Shown here in pieces: positions 1 to 14,128 of a DNA stretch of 41,509 nt (position 1 is its first letter; each line of letters starts with the position of its first letter). A program made the translations under genes and the position numbers. The DNA is from Geodermatophilus sp. DF01-2. Lineage in GTDB: Bacteria; Actinomycetota; Actinomycetes; Mycobacteriales; Geodermatophilaceae. The notes under the pieces were generated by a model. The model was given only the letters and a program-made list of their open reading frames with translations, was not told the DNA's origin and searched no databases. The stretch is taken from contig NZ_SPQN01000029.1 in the NCBI RefSeq assembly GCF_004571065.1, forward strand, positions 1 to 41,509, read 5' to 3'.

Positions 1-287
1 GCACCGCCGGCCGTGGGCAGCAGGTGCAGCTGCGGCGGCCGGCCCGGCTCGGCGCCCAGGTAGGCCAGCCAGCGGCCGTCCGGGGAGAACGCCGGGGCGG
101 TGTCCCGCGTCCCGGAGGTCAGCGGGCGGGCCGGTGCCGAGCCGTCGGTCGGCACCGCCCACAGCCGGCTGCCGTCGGCGTCCGCGTCCAGGTCGGCCCG
201 GGTGACGGCGACGACGGCCATGCGGCCGTCCGGGGACACCGCCGGGACGCCCGGCGTGCGCAGCAGCGCCAGGTCATCAGGGCGCAC
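1..287 (-). CDS. S9-family (prolyl oligopeptidase-like) peptidase, N-terminal part
   Basis: Partial gene running off the left edge. Reverse-strand translation from the GTG at 287 reads VRPDDLALLRTPG and then two beta-propeller (PD40/WD40-like) motifs, AVSPDGRMAVVAV and AFSPDGRWLAYLGAEPG, about 60 residues apart. This is the usual N-terminal propeller of S9 acylaminoacyl/dipeptidyl peptidases; the catalytic domain would lie outside the window. The in-frame upstream stop is the terC stop codon at 300-302, so the start must lie in the next 13 bases or later, and GTG 287 is the first candidate. A secreted TolB-like propeller protein cannot be excluded because the serine hydrolase part is unseen. 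It may be co-transcribed with the terC gene. Confidence 0.7.
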   Translation of the reverse strand, partial: MRPDDLALLRTPGVPAVSPDGRMAVVAVTRADLDADADGSRLWAVPTDGSAPARPLTSGTRDTAPAFSPDGRWLAYLGAEPGRPPQLHLLPTAGG

Positions 288-299
288 GACGGGAAGCGG

Positions 300-1406
300 T
301 CAGCGGTGGCGGGTGTCCTCTTCGACCTCGTCACGCTGCGCCCGGAGCTCCTCGGCCCGGTGCTCGGCCTCGGCCAGCGCCTCCGGGCCGGTGGAGCGCA
401 CCTGCTCGGCGACCTCCGGGTCCGTGGGTGCGGGCTCGGCCACCTGGCCGCGCGTCTTGAGCAGGCTGGCGACCGTGGCGATCACGAGGACGCCGATGAT
501 GATGGTCAGCGACAGCCAGATCGGGATGGTCGGGACGGCGTCGATGTGCTCGCCGTTGTTGATGAACGGCAGCGTGTTCTCGTGCAGCGCCTCGAGGACC
601 AGCTTGACGCCGATGAAGGCGAGGATCACGGCGAGGCCGAGCGAGAGGTACACCAGCCGCTTGAGCAGGCCGCCCAGCAGGAAGTACAGCTGTCGCAGCC
701 CCATGAGCGCGAAGACGTTCGCGGTGAAGACGATGAACGGCTCGCGGGTGAGTCCGAAGATCGCCGGGATGCTGTCGAGGGCGAAGATCAGGTCCGTCGT
801 CCCCAGGGCGAGGAAGACGATGATCATCGGCGTCCAGAGCTTCCGGCCGCCCTCGACCACGCGGATCTTGCTGCCCTGGAAGTCCGAGGTCATGGGCAGC
901 ACCCGGCGCATCCGCCGGACGAGCGCGTTCTCCTCGTAGTCCTCGTCCTCGTTGCGGTGCCGGACCAGGTTGATGGCCGTGTACACGAGGAAGATGCCGA
1001 AGAAGTAAAACACCCAGGTGAAGCGGGAGATCAGCGCGGCGCCGGCCAGGATGAAGACGCCGCGCAGCACCAGCGCGATGATGATCCCGACCATCAGGAC
1101 CTCCTGCTGCAGGTGCCGCGGCACCCGGAAGCGGGCCATGATGATCACGAAGACGAAGAGGTTGTCCACCGAGAGCGAGTACTCGGTGAGCCAGCCGGCG
1201 TAGAACTCCGTCGCGTACCTGCCGTTGGTGACGATGAGCAGGACCACTCCGAAGAGCAGCGCCAACGCCACGTAGAAGCTGACCCACACACTCGCCTCCT
1301 TGAAGGAGGGTTCGTGCGGGCGGCGGGCGACGAGGGCGAGGTCGGCGAGCAGCAGAGCCGTGAGCCCCACGAACGTCGCGACCTCGAACCAGACCGGAAG
1401 CTCCAC
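300..1406 (-). CDS. TerC family integral membrane protein (second copy)
   Basis: 368-residue polytopic membrane protein of the TerC/Alx family, linked in other bacteria to tellurite resistance and Mn2+ export or metal loading of secreted proteins. Visible family motifs are SLSVDNLFVFVIIMARFRVP and DLIFALDSIPAIFGLT, the acid-containing membrane segments that define TerC, with about eight hydrophobic helices and a charged C-terminal tail (EALAEAEHRAEELRAQ) likely forming a cytoplasmic helix. The GTG at 1406 (VELPVWFEV) is chosen because homology starts there; no strong ribosome site precedes it. It lies downstream of a paralogous terC but behind a strong terminator, and no riboswitch is visible in its own leader, so it is probably expressed separately. 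Metal specificity is not readable from sequence. Confidence 0.9.
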   Translation of the reverse strand: MELPVWFEVATFVGLTALLLADLALVARRPHEPSFKEASVWVSFYVALALLFGVVLLIVTNGRYATEFYAGWLTEYSLSVDNLFVFVIIMARFRVPRHLQQEVLMVGIIIALVLRGVFILAGAALISRFTWVFYFFGIFLVYTAINLVRHRNEDEDYEENALVRRMRRVLPMTSDFQGSKIRVVEGGRKLWTPMIIVFLALGTTDLIFALDSIPAIFGLTREPFIVFTANVFALMGLRQLYFLLGGLLKRLVYLSLGLAVILAFIGVKLVLEALHENTLPFINNGEHIDAVPTIPIWLSLTIIIGVLVIATVASLLKTRGQVAEPAPTDPEVAEQVRSTGPEALAEAEHRAEELRAQRDEVEEDTRHR

Positions 1407-1508
1407 GGGCGACGACTCTACGGGGCGGCTCCCGGTGTCCGTCGTCCGCCATCCCGCACAGCCGGACCGCTCTTCGTCACAGTCCGATCGCGGGCCGCTC
1501 AGCCGCGC

Positions 1509-1540
1509 GCCGGGCCCGCCCCCACGAGGGCGGGCCCGGC
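1509..1540 (-). terminator. Rho-independent-like terminator after the first terC
   Basis: A perfect 13-bp stem (1509-1521 with 1528-1540) and 6-nt loop starts about 19 nt after the terC stop at 1559. No U-tract follows, as is usual in GC-rich actinobacteria. It separates the two terC paralogues. Confidence 0.75.
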
Positions 1541-1558
1541 GCCCGGCCGGTCGGGAGG

Positions 1559-2722
1559 TCAGCCGCGCCGGCGGGGGGACCCGCTGGGCGCGTGGTGGTG
1601 GGCGTCGGCGACCGGGGCGTCGTGCGGGGACGGCGGGGCCTCGTCCGGGCCGGTGGCGTGCGGGTCGTGGTCGCCGGGGCCCTGCGCGATGAGCCCCTCG
1701 CGGCCGGCGGCCTTGTCGCCGGCGCCGGTGGGCGACTGGGCGCCGTGGGCCCGGTCGCGGCGGATCTTGGCCAGGCTGGCCACCGTCGTCACCAGCAGGG
1801 TCACCAGGATGACCACGAGGGACAGCCAGGTCGGGACCTCCGGGATGATCTCGACCGGCTCGCCGCCGTTGATGAACGGCACCTCGTTCTCGTGCAGCGC
1901 GTGGATGAGCAGTTTCACGCCGATGAAGCCGAGGATGACCGCGAGGCCGTAGGACAGGTAGACGAGCCGGTCGAGCAGGCCGTCGATGAGGAAGAACAGC
2001 TGTCGCAGGCCCAGCAGCGCGAACGCGTTCGCGGTGAAGACCAGGTAGGTCTCCTGGGTCAGACCGAAGATCGCCGGGATCGAGTCGACGGCGAACAGGA
2101 TGTCGGCGCTGGCGATGGCGACGAGGGCGATCGCCAGCGGCGTGATGTGCCGCTTGTCCTGCAACTTCACGACCATCTTGTCGGAGTGGTACTCCTCGGT
2201 GGTCGGCACCACGCGGCGGGTCAGCCGGAGGACGCTGTTCTCCTTGAACTCCTCGTCGTGCGAGTGGCCGCCGCTGCGGGCCTGCGCCCAGGCGGTCCAG
2301 ATGAGGAAGCCGCCGAAGATGTAGAAGATCCAGCTGAACTGCTCGATGGCGGCGGCGCCGACGAAGATGAACACCGTCCGGAGAACCAGGGCGAAGGCGA
2401 TGCCGAACAGCAGCACCTTCTGCTGGAGTTCCCGGGGCACCGCGAAGCTGGCCATGATCAGGACGAAGACGAAGAGGTTGTCCACCGAGAGGCTCTTCTC
2501 GGTGATGTAGCCGGCGAAGTACTCGCCGCCGTACTGTCCCCCGGCGAACCAGAGCACCAGCAGGCCGAAGAGGACGGCGATGCCGATGTAGACCGCCGAC
2601 CAGATGGCCGACTCGCGCAGCGACGGCGCGTGCGGGGTGCGCACGTGGCCGACGAAGTCGAACACGAGCATGCCGACGATCGCGGCGATCGTGACCGCCC
2701 ACACCCAGAACGGGACGTCCAA
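1559..2722 (-). CDS. TerC family integral membrane protein, Mn-riboswitch controlled
   Basis: 387-residue TerC/Alx-family membrane protein, paralogous to its neighbour. Signature segments SLSVDNLFVFVLIMASFAVP and ADILFAVDSIPAIFGLT are intact, about nine hydrophobic helices are visible, and the C-terminal tail is His/Pro rich (HDPHATGPDEAPPSP, DAHHHAPSG), possibly metal binding. The start is TTG at 2722 (LDVPFWVWAV): a perfect GGAGG sits at 2730-2734 with 7-nt spacing, and homology begins exactly there, whereas longer readings run through the riboswitch. With the Mn2+ riboswitch upstream, the simplest role is a Mn2+ exporter induced by excess manganese; this rests on family knowledge and context. 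Confidence 0.93.
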   Translation of the reverse strand: MDVPFWVWAVTIAAIVGMLVFDFVGHVRTPHAPSLRESAIWSAVYIGIAVLFGLLVLWFAGGQYGGEYFAGYITEKSLSVDNLFVFVLIMASFAVPRELQQKVLLFGIAFALVLRTVFIFVGAAAIEQFSWIFYIFGGFLIWTAWAQARSGGHSHDEEFKENSVLRLTRRVVPTTEEYHSDKMVVKLQDKRHITPLAIALVAIASADILFAVDSIPAIFGLTQETYLVFTANAFALLGLRQLFFLIDGLLDRLVYLSYGLAVILGFIGVKLLIHALHENEVPFINGGEPVEIIPEVPTWLSLVVILVTLLVTTVASLAKIRRDRAHGAQSPTGAGDKAAGREGLIAQGPGDHDPHATGPDEAPPSPHDAPVADAHHHAPSGSPRRRG

Positions 2723-2771
2723 GGCAGAACCTCCGGTGACTCGGCGGCACGCGAGGCGCCGCGATGCCAGA

Positions 2772-2876
2772 CCTGAGGTCTCTCCCGCCGCCTCCCTCTG
2801 AGGTGGCCGACGGCGCCGGGGGTCCATGGGGACCCCGTACTGACGACACCGCCGCGTGGGGATACTCCCCTCCACG
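2772..2876 (-). promoter_or_regulatory. yybP-ykoY manganese riboswitch
   Basis: Read on the minus strand, the terC leader contains the two conserved parts of the yybP-ykoY aptamer: GGAGGGGAGTA (2873-2863) and GTCGTCAGTACGG (2847-2835). GAGG near 2873 pairs with CCTC near 2775 after the AGAGA stretch (P1). GGCGGTGTC can form a 9-bp helix with GGCGCCGTC, counting G.U pairs, around the second loop. CGGGGTCC-CCAT-GGACCCC closes the apical hairpin. The order and spacing match the family, and the downstream gene is terC, its commonest target. The start codon lies about 50 nt after the aptamer. Whether control is transcriptional or at the TTG start is not clear. Confidence 0.85.
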
Positions 2877-3045
2877 AAGAACCGCGGACGCCAGCCCCCG
2901 ACTGCGGGAGCCGCCATCACGCGGTTGCTTTCCCCAGAGACGCTGATGCGAAGCACGGTGTTCCCGGATGAGGGGATTCTCATCCCGCCGAGGCGCCCAG
3001 GCCGGTGGGCGCACCGCGAGCACGGGCGGCAGGCCGCCGGGACGG

Positions 3046-3110
3046 GCGGCCCCCTCCAGGGCGCCGTCGGCCCCGTCCCGGGCCCCGCCCTGAGCCTGCG
3101 AAGGGTGGCG
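3046..3110 (-). repeat. Degenerate copy of dispersed hairpin repeat (family 1)
   Basis: Reading on the minus strand gives the core CACCCTTCGCAGGCTCAGGG followed by GGGACGGGGCC and CTGGAGGGGGCC. It shares the core of the family 1 repeats but lacks the conserved AAGGACC leader and a clear outer stem. It abuts a complete copy in the opposite orientation. Confidence 0.6.
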
Positions 3111-3111
3111 C

Positions 3112-3169
3112 AAGGACCCCCTTGCCCCCCACCGCTCGCACGCTCGCGCCGGGACCCTGCAAGGGGGCC
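3112..3169 (+). repeat. Dispersed hairpin repeat, family 1
   Basis: AAGGACC leader, then outer arm CCCCCTTGC (3117-3125), core CACCGCTCGC..GCTCGCGCCGGG, then the pairing arm GCAAGGGGG (3159-3167) and GGCC. The outer 9-bp stem is perfect. It ends 10 nt from the uvrB stop codon and is antisense to that transcript. Other copies are at 10332, 22512, 24075, 25336, 30912 and 36065. Confidence 0.8.
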
Positions 3170-3179
3170 AGGTCGTCTG

Positions 3180-5330
<2,151 letters not shown>

Positions 5331-5422
5331 CGGTGACAGGACGGCACCTGTGACGGGACGGCGCCCGTGGGCCGCCCGTGCACTCGCGGGACGGGCGGGA
5401 CCGCCGGGCTGGCGGACGGTGC

Positions 5423-5451
5423 TTGCACGTGGTGGGGTCCGCGCCTAGCGT
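5423..5451 (+). promoter_or_regulatory. Predicted sigma-70-type promoter
   Basis: TTGCAC (5423-5428) and TAGCGT (5446-5451) are separated by exactly 17 nt in the divergent uvrB/glgX gap. Transcription would start near 5458, far upstream of glgX and just before a short region that ends in a terminator. Confidence 0.5.
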
Positions 5452-5457
5452 CCCCGG

Positions 5458-5591
5458 TCGCAGGAGCGGTCACCGCCGAGGACCAGCGCCACCCGGGGTC
5501 TCGAGCCCCGGACGAGGTCGGACCCGGCGTCGCTGCCCCGGCCGGACCTGCGCACGACGCCCCCCGCGGAACCCTCCGCGGGGGGCGTCGT
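5458..5591 (+). ncRNA. Candidate small RNA or attenuated leader
   Basis: About 135 nt between the promoter at 5423-5451 and a 16-bp perfect hairpin (5554-5569 with 5576-5591, loop AACCCT) typical of an intrinsic terminator. Inside lie two smaller hairpins, GCGGT-CACCGC and CCGGGG-TCTCGAG-CCCCGG. No convincing ORF is visible in it. It could be a stand-alone small RNA or the attenuated leader of glgX, whose start is 180 nt further on. No known family was recognised. Confidence 0.45.
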
Positions 5592-5772
5592 CGTCCCCGG
5601 CAGGATGCGGTGAGGGACGTCTCCGGCACCCGTGGCCTGCGGAGGGTTGGACCGCGACGCGCGCGGGCACGAGAGGCCGGAAGACCCCGCGCACCGACCT
5701 CCCCACCGAGCCCCATGGCGGGGAGGCCACCGGCCCCCGTTCCGGGGGCGCCAGCACAGGAGGACCCCGTTC
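5592..5772 (+). other. glgX leader with two hairpins
   Basis: No gene seen. CCTCCCC (5698-5704) pairs with GGGGAGG (5720-5726), and GCCCCCG-TTC-CGGGGGC (5733-5749) forms a tight hairpin 9 nt before the AGGAGG ribosome site. Such structures could modulate glgX translation, but no known regulatory RNA was recognised. Confidence 0.35.
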
Positions 5773-7883
<2,111 letters not shown>

Positions 7884-7887
<4 letters not shown>

Positions 7888-10334
7888 GCGGGCCGGTCGT
7901 GAGCGTGAGCGGGACCACGGGGACCGAGGACGGGTCGACGACCGGGTCCACGGGGCGCGGGGACGAGGGGACGGGTGAGCCGCAGAGCGACGGGCGAGCC
8001 CGCCGTCGCGACGTCCCCACCGCGACCTACCGGCTGCAGGTCAGCGCCGACTTCTCCCTGGACGACGCCGCCGCCGTGGCCGGCTACCTGGCCGACCTCG
8101 GGGTCAGCCACGCCTACGCCTCGCCCCTGCTGCGGTCGGCGTCGGGGAGCACGCACGGCTACGACACCGTCGACCACGCGCACATCGACGAGTCGCGGGG
8201 CGGGCAGGCCGGGTTCGACCGGCTGGTCGCGGCGCTGCACGAGCACGGGCTGGGCCTGGTGCTCGACCTGGTGCCCAACCACATGGGGGTCGCCGACCCG
8301 GCCGAGGCGCCCTGGTGGTGGGACGTGCTGCAGCACGGGCGGGACAGCGCCCACGCCGCGGCGTTCGACATCGACTGGGAGTTCGGCGACGGCCGGGTGC
8401 GCATCCCCGTCCTGGGCTCCGCGGACGACGTCGAGAAGCTCGAGCTGGTGGACGGCGAGCTGCGGTACTACGACAACCGCTTCCCCATCGCACCGGGCAC
8501 CGAAGAGGGGACGCCGCAGGAGGTGCACGACCGGCAGCACTACGAGCTGGTCGACTGGCGGCGGGCCGACCGCGACCTCAACTACCGGCGGTTCTTCGCG
8601 ATCAACACCCTGGCCGGGCTGCGGGCGGAGGACCCGGAGGTCTTCCGCGCCACCCATGACCTGGTGCTGCGGCTCGTCGAGGACGGCGCGGTCGACGGGC
8701 TGCGGATCGACCACCCGGACGGTCTGGCCGACCCCAAGGGCTACCTCGACCGGCTGGCCGAAGCCTCCGGCGGCCGGTGGACCGTGGTGGAGAAGATCCT
8801 CGAGCCCGGGGAGGACCTGCCGGAGAGCTGGGCGACCGCGGGGACGACGGGCTACGACGCGCTCGCCGAGGTCGACGACGTCCTGGTCGACCCGGCCGGC
8901 GAGGCGGCCCTCACCGCGCTCGACACCGAGCTGTCCGGCCGGCCGGTCGACTACGCCGAGCTGGTGCGCGCCTGCAAGCGCGAGGTGACCGACGGGATCC
9001 TCGGTTCGGAGGTGGCCCGGCTGGTGCGGGTCATCGGTGAGCTCGGGGGGGCGGGCATTGCCGCAGTCGACACCGGGACGCAGGAGGAGGCGCTGGCCGA
9101 GCTGCTCGCGAGCTTCCCGGTCTACCGCACCTACCTGCCCGACGGCCGGGAGCACCTGGACGCCACCGTGGCCGCCGTCCGGGAGCGCCGTCCCGACCTC
9201 ACCGCCGCCCTGGACGCGCTGCACCCGGTGCTGTCGCAGGCCGGCACCGAGGCGGCGACCCGCTTCGAGCAGACCAGCGGCCCGGTCATGGCCAAGGGTG
9301 TGGAGGACAGCGCCTACTACCGGTGGGCGCGGTTCGTGGCGCTCAACGAGGTCGGCGGCGATCCGGCCCGGTTCGGTGTCACCGTCGACGAGTTCCACGA
9401 GGCGCAGCGGCGCCGGGTGGAGCGCAAGCCGGAGTCGATGACGGCGCTGACCACGCACGACACCAAGCGCAGCGAGGACGTGCGGGCCCGGCTGGCGGTG
9501 CTCGCCGAGCTGCCCACCGAGTGGGCGCAGCTGGTGCGCGAGCTGCTCGACCGGCACCCGCTGGGCGACCCGCCGATGGCCCACCTCGTCTGGCAGAACC
9601 TGGTCGGCGCCTGGCCGCTGTCCCGCGAGCGGGCGCACGGGTACGCGGAGAAGGCGGCCCGCGAGGCGGGGACGTCGACGACCTGGACCGACGTCGACGA
9701 GGAGTTCGAGGCCCGGCTGCACGCGCTCGTCGACGCCGCGTTCGACGACGCGCGGACGAACGCGGCGATCGAGCGGTTCGTCGCCCGGATCGCGCCGTCC
9801 GGCCGGTCCAACTCGCTGTCGCAGAAGCTGCTGCAACTGACGATGCCCGGCGTCCCCGACGTCTACCAGGGCACCGAGCTGTGGGACCTATCCCTCGTCG
9901 ACCCGGACAACCGCCGCCCGGTGGACTACGCGCTGCGCCGCCGGCTGCTGGCGCAGCTGGAGGCCGGTGAGGTGCCGACGGTCGACGAGACCGGTGCGGC
10001 CAAGCTGCTGGTGGTGTCCCGCACGCTGCGGGCCCGTCGCGAGCACCCGGAGTGGTTCGCCGGGTACGAGCCGGTGACGGCGACCGGGTCGGCGGCGGGC
10101 CACGTGGTCGCCTACGACCGGGGGTCCGGTGAGCAGGGCGGCGCGGTGACGGTGGCCACCCGGCTGCCGGTCGGGCTCGCCGGCGCCGGCGGGTGGGGCG
10201 ACACCGCGCTGCCACTGCCCAACGGCTCGTGGCAGGACCTGCTCACCGGCGGTCGCTACGTCTCCGATGCCGCCGGTCTGCCGCTCGCCCCGGTGCTCGA
10301 GCGGCTCCCGGTCGCGCTGCTCGTCCGGAACTGA
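7884..10334 (+). CDS. treY: Maltooligosyl trehalose synthase
   Basis: 816-residue GH13 enzyme that converts the reducing-end alpha-1,4 bond of maltodextrins to alpha,alpha-1,1, the first step of the TreY/TreZ trehalose route. Seen: ATYRLQ near 48, region I DLVPNHMG (128-135), nucleophile Asp276 in GLRIDHPDG, acid/base Glu303 in VVEKILE, and TTHDTKRSEDVRAR and PGVPDVYQG, which are typical of TreY. The first 40 residues are a Gly/Thr/Ser-rich extension with no family similarity, so translation might start later, but the ATGA overlap with glgX supports ATG 7884. The stop codon is the first base triplet of a family 1 hairpin repeat. Confidence 0.96.
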
Positions 10335-10392
10335 AGAAGGACTCCCTGCCCTCCACCACTCGCAAGCTCGCGGCGGGACCCTGCAGGGAGCC
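10332..10392 (+). repeat. Dispersed hairpin repeat, family 1
   Basis: Begins with the treY stop codon itself (TGAAGAAGGACT). Outer arms CTCCCTGC (10342-10349) and GCAGGGAG (10383-10390) pair perfectly around the core CACCACTCGC..GCTCGCGGCGGG. Placed like a 3'-UTR terminator of treY. Confidence 0.8.
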
Positions 10393-10578
10393 GAAGTGAG
10401 ATGCACGTCACGTTCCCGCGGGTGCGCCGATCCCGCGGGGACGTGACCAGCGGTTCCGCCCGACCCGGTTCCGGCGGCCTCCCGTGTCACCCGGGTTGCC
10501 TCCCGGGACGGGAGATGCCTCGTCGTGACCTGCCCGTTACCTTGACCCGGCACCCCCGTCCGAGACCGGGTGCCGGAG

Positions 10579-11440
<862 letters not shown>

Positions 11441-11449
11441 GTTCCGCAC

Positions 11450-11480
11450 GGCAGCCGGGGGAGCCCTTTCCCCGGCTGCC
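11450..11480 (+). terminator. Terminator of rpf
   Basis: Perfect 11-bp stem GGCAGCCGGGG/CCCCGGCTGCC with a 9-nt loop, ten bases after the rpf stop. It separates rpf from treZ. Confidence 0.75.
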
Positions 11481-11609
11481 GGTGGCCGGCTCCTCCGCAC
11501 GCGCTCCGGCCACCGGATGCGACGCCGGTCGCCGTGATCGCGTGGTTGGCGGCCGTTCCCGCGGGCATCACCTCCCGGGACATCCCGCCCGACCTCTGGA
11601 GGCCTCTGC

Positions 11610-13364
11610 ATGTCCGCTGCCGTCGAGTTCGCCGTCTGGGCGCCGGTCCCGGAACGGGTCCGGCTGCAGGTCGACGGGTCGGTGCACGAGATGCGCCGGG
11701 AGGCGGGCGGCTGGTGGCGGGCCGAGGTCGAGGCCGGCCCGGAGGCCGACTACGGCTTCCTGCTCGGCGACGATGACACTCCCCGGCCGGACCCGCGCTC
11801 GCGCCGCCAGCCCGAGGGCGTGCACGGGCTCTCCCGTCGCTACGACCCGGCGTCCTACGCGTGGGGTGACGGCGCGTGGACCGGGCGGCCGCTGGCCGGT
11901 GGCGTGGTCTACGAGCTGCACGTCGGCACCTTCACCTCCGAGGGCACCCTGGACGCCGCGATCGGGAAGCTCGACCACCTGGTCGACCTCGGTGTCGACT
12001 TCGTCGAGCTGCTGCCGGTCAACGGCTTCAACGGCACGCACAACTGGGGCTACGACGGCGTCCTCTGGTACACGGTGCAGGAGCAGTACGGCGGCCCGGC
12101 GGGCTACCAGCGCTTCGTCGACGCCTGCCACCAGCGCGGCCTGGGCGTCATCCAGGACGTCGTCTACAACCACCTCGGCCCGTCGGGGAACTACCTGCCG
12201 CTGTTCATGCCGATCTTCAGCGAGGGCGGCGCCAACACCTGGGGCAGCTCGGTCAACCTGTCGGGCCCGGACTCCGACGAGGTGCGGCGCTACGTCATCG
12301 ACAACGCACTGATGTGGCTGCGCGACATGCACGTCGACGGGCTGCGGCTGGACGCCGTCCACGCGCTGGTCGACGAGCGCGCCACGCACGTGCTCGAGGA
12401 GATGGCCCAGGAGGTCGACCGGCTCTCCGTCGCGGTGGGCCGCCCGCTGACGCTCATCGCGGAGAGCGACCTCAACGACCCGCGGATGGTCACCCCCCGC
12501 GTGGCCGGCGGCACGGGGATCCACGCGCAGTGGAGCGACGACTTCCACCACGCGCTGCACGCCGTCCTCACCGGGGAGGGGCAGGGCTACTACGGCGACT
12601 TCGCCGCCGCCGGGCTGGCCGGGCTGGCCAAGACGCTGACCGGCGCCTTCTTCCACGACGGGGCGTGGTCGAGCTTCCGGCGCCGGCACCACGGCCGGCC
12701 GGTCGACACCGCGCTGCTGCCCGGCTGGAAGTTCCTCGGCTACCTGCAGGACCACGACCAGATCGGCAACCGGGCGGTGGGCGACCGCATCTCGGCGTCC
12801 CTCTCCCCCGGTCTGCTCGCCGTCGGCGCAACCCTGGTCCTGACCAGCCCGTTCACGCCCATGCTCTTCATGGGCGAGGAGTGGGGGGCCTCGACGCCCT
12901 GGCAGTTCTTCACCAGCCATCCGGAGCCCGAGCTGGGCAAGGCGACCGCCGAGGGCCGGATCGGCGAGTTCGCCGAGCACGGGTGGGACGCCGACGAGGT
13001 GCCCGACCCGCAGGACCCGGCGACCTTCACCCGGTCGAAGCTGGACTGGAGCGAGCCGGAGCGCGAGCCGCACCGGACGCTGCTCGCCGTCCACCGTTCC
13101 CTGCTGGCGCTGCGGCACGCCGAGCCGGACCTGGTCGACCCCGACCTGTCGAGGGTCGAGGTCAGCTGGGACGACGAGCAGCGCTGGCTGGTCGTGCGCC
13201 GCGGCGCACTGCGGGTGGTCGCCAACCTCGCCCACGCCCCGCGCGAGGTACCGCTGGACCGGGAGGCGACCGGCGTCCTGTTCGCGACCGGCGACGAGCC
13301 GGAGCTGGCGGGCCCGACGGTGACGGTGCCGGCCGAGAGCGCGGTCGTGCTCACCACCGCCTGA
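11610..13364 (+). CDS. treZ: Malto-oligosyltrehalose trehalohydrolase
   Basis: 584-residue GH13 enzyme that releases trehalose from maltooligosyl trehalose made by TreY. It has the short N-terminal domain typical of TreZ ([17 protein letters not shown]), a family signature [19 protein letters not shown] at about 99-117, region [15 protein letters not shown], nucleophile Asp248 in [12 protein letters not shown], acid/base Glu285 in [12 protein letters not shown], and Asp383 in [11 protein letters not shown] 11610 matches the homology start, with TGGAGG upstream. It is separated from treY by the rpf transcription unit, so it probably uses a promoter in 11481-11609. It nearly overlaps the downstream reductase gene. 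Confidence 0.96.
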   Translation: MSAAVEFAVWAPVPERVRLQVDGSVHEMRREAGGWWRAEVEAGPEADYGFLLGDDDTPRPDPRSRRQPEGVHGLSRRYDPASYAWGDGAWTGRPLAGGVVYELHVGTFTSEGTLDAAIGKLDHLVDLGVDFVELLPVNGFNGTHNWGYDGVLWYTVQEQYGGPAGYQRFVDACHQRGLGVIQDVVYNHLGPSGNYLPLFMPIFSEGGANTWGSSVNLSGPDSDEVRRYVIDNALMWLRDMHVDGLRLDAVHALVDERATHVLEEMAQEVDRLSVAVGRPLTLIAESDLNDPRMVTPRVAGGTGIHAQWSDDFHHALHAVLTGEGQGYYGDFAAAGLAGLAKTLTGAFFHDGAWSSFRRRHHGRPVDTALLPGWKFLGYLQDHDQIGNRAVGDRISASLSPGLLAVGATLVLTSPFTPMLFMGEEWGASTPWQFFTSHPEPELGKATAEGRIGEFAEHGWDADEVPDPQDPATFTRSKLDWSEPEREPHRTLLAVHRSLLALRHAEPDLVDPDLSRVEVSWDDEQRWLVVRRGALRVVANLAHAPREVPLDREATGVLFATGDEPELAGPTVTVPAESAVVLTTA

Positions 13365-13365
13365 C

Positions 13366-14103
13366 GTGCGGCGGCTGCTGCCCGGACCGCCAGCCGATCT
13401 CGACGACGCCGCGCTCGTCGAGGCCTACCGGCCACCCTCCGGGTCCTGGCTGCGGGTCAATTTCCTCGCCTCGCTCGACGGCGCCACCACGGTGGCGGGG
13501 CGCAGCAGGGGTCTGCAGGCACCCGGGGACCTGCGGGTGTTCCGGGTGCTGCGCGCGCTGGCCGACGTCGTCCTGGTCGGCGCCGGGACGGCGGCCGCCG
13601 AGGGATACCGGCCCATGCGTGCGGACAGTCCGCTCGGGCGCCTGCGGATGTCGATCGGCCGGCCGCCCACCGCGCCGATCGCCGTCGTCTCCCGCCGGGC
13701 CTCGCTGGATCCGGCCAGCGAGCTGGCGACCGGCGGGGCCTCGCGCACGATCCTGGTGACCTGCGCGTCCGCCGACGCCGGCCGTCGGGCCGCGCTCGCC
13801 GCGGTCGGCGTCGAGGTGCTGGTGTGCGGGGACGACGACGTCGACCTGCCGCTGGCCCGTGCGCGGCTCGCCGGGGCAGGTCTGGCACAGGTCACCTGCG
13901 AAGGCGGCCCGCAGTTGCTGCACGCGACGCTGCGGGCGGGGCTGGACGAGTTCGACCTCTCCATCGCGCCGGCGCTGGTGGGCAGCGGCGAGATCCCGCT
14001 GCTGCGGGAGCCGCTGGCCGACGTCGTCCCGCTGCAGCTGACCCAGCTGCTCGAGGAGGACGGCATGCTCTTCGCCCGTTACCTGCCTTGCGCCGCCCGC
14101 TGA
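13366..14103 (+). CDS. RibD C-terminal-domain (pyrimidine/dihydrofolate reductase-like) protein
   Basis: 245-residue protein matching only the reductase half of RibD. Seen: VNFLASLDGATT (substrate/NADPH-binding start of the fold), RALADVVLVGAGTAAAEGYRP, and the C-terminal cofactor loop CEGGPQLLHATLRAGLDEF. No deaminase domain is present. Stand-alone proteins of this type in mycobacteria (Rv2671) can act as dihydrofolate or pyrimidine reductases; the true substrate here is unknown. GTG 13366 lies one base after the treZ stop, so translation is coupled to treZ although a metabolic link is not evident. Confidence 0.85.
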   Translation: MRRLLPGPPADLDDAALVEAYRPPSGSWLRVNFLASLDGATTVAGRSRGLQAPGDLRVFRVLRALADVVLVGAGTAAAEGYRPMRADSPLGRLRMSIGRPPTAPIAVVSRRASLDPASELATGGASRTILVTCASADAGRRAALAAVGVEVLVCGDDDVDLPLARARLAGAGLAQVTCEGGPQLLHATLRAGLDEFDLSIAPALVGSGEIPLLREPLADVVPLQLTQLLEEDGMLFARYLPCAAR

Positions 14104-14128
14104 GGGCTCCGGACCCGCGGCCCCGTCC

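Noticed and set aside
24-1952. Long plus-strand open frames opposite the terC genes
   Set aside because: They are antisense shadows with Arg/Gly/Asp/His-rich low-complexity translations and no domains; the minus-strand TerC proteins explain the region. The same applies to long frames opposite uvrB, glgX, treY, dxs and the permease.
10397-10578. Possible small gene between the family 1 repeat and the riboswitch
   Set aside because: Open frames here are Arg/Pro/Gly-rich and run through the riboswitch; the region more likely holds the rpf promoter (GTTACCTTGAC near 10536).
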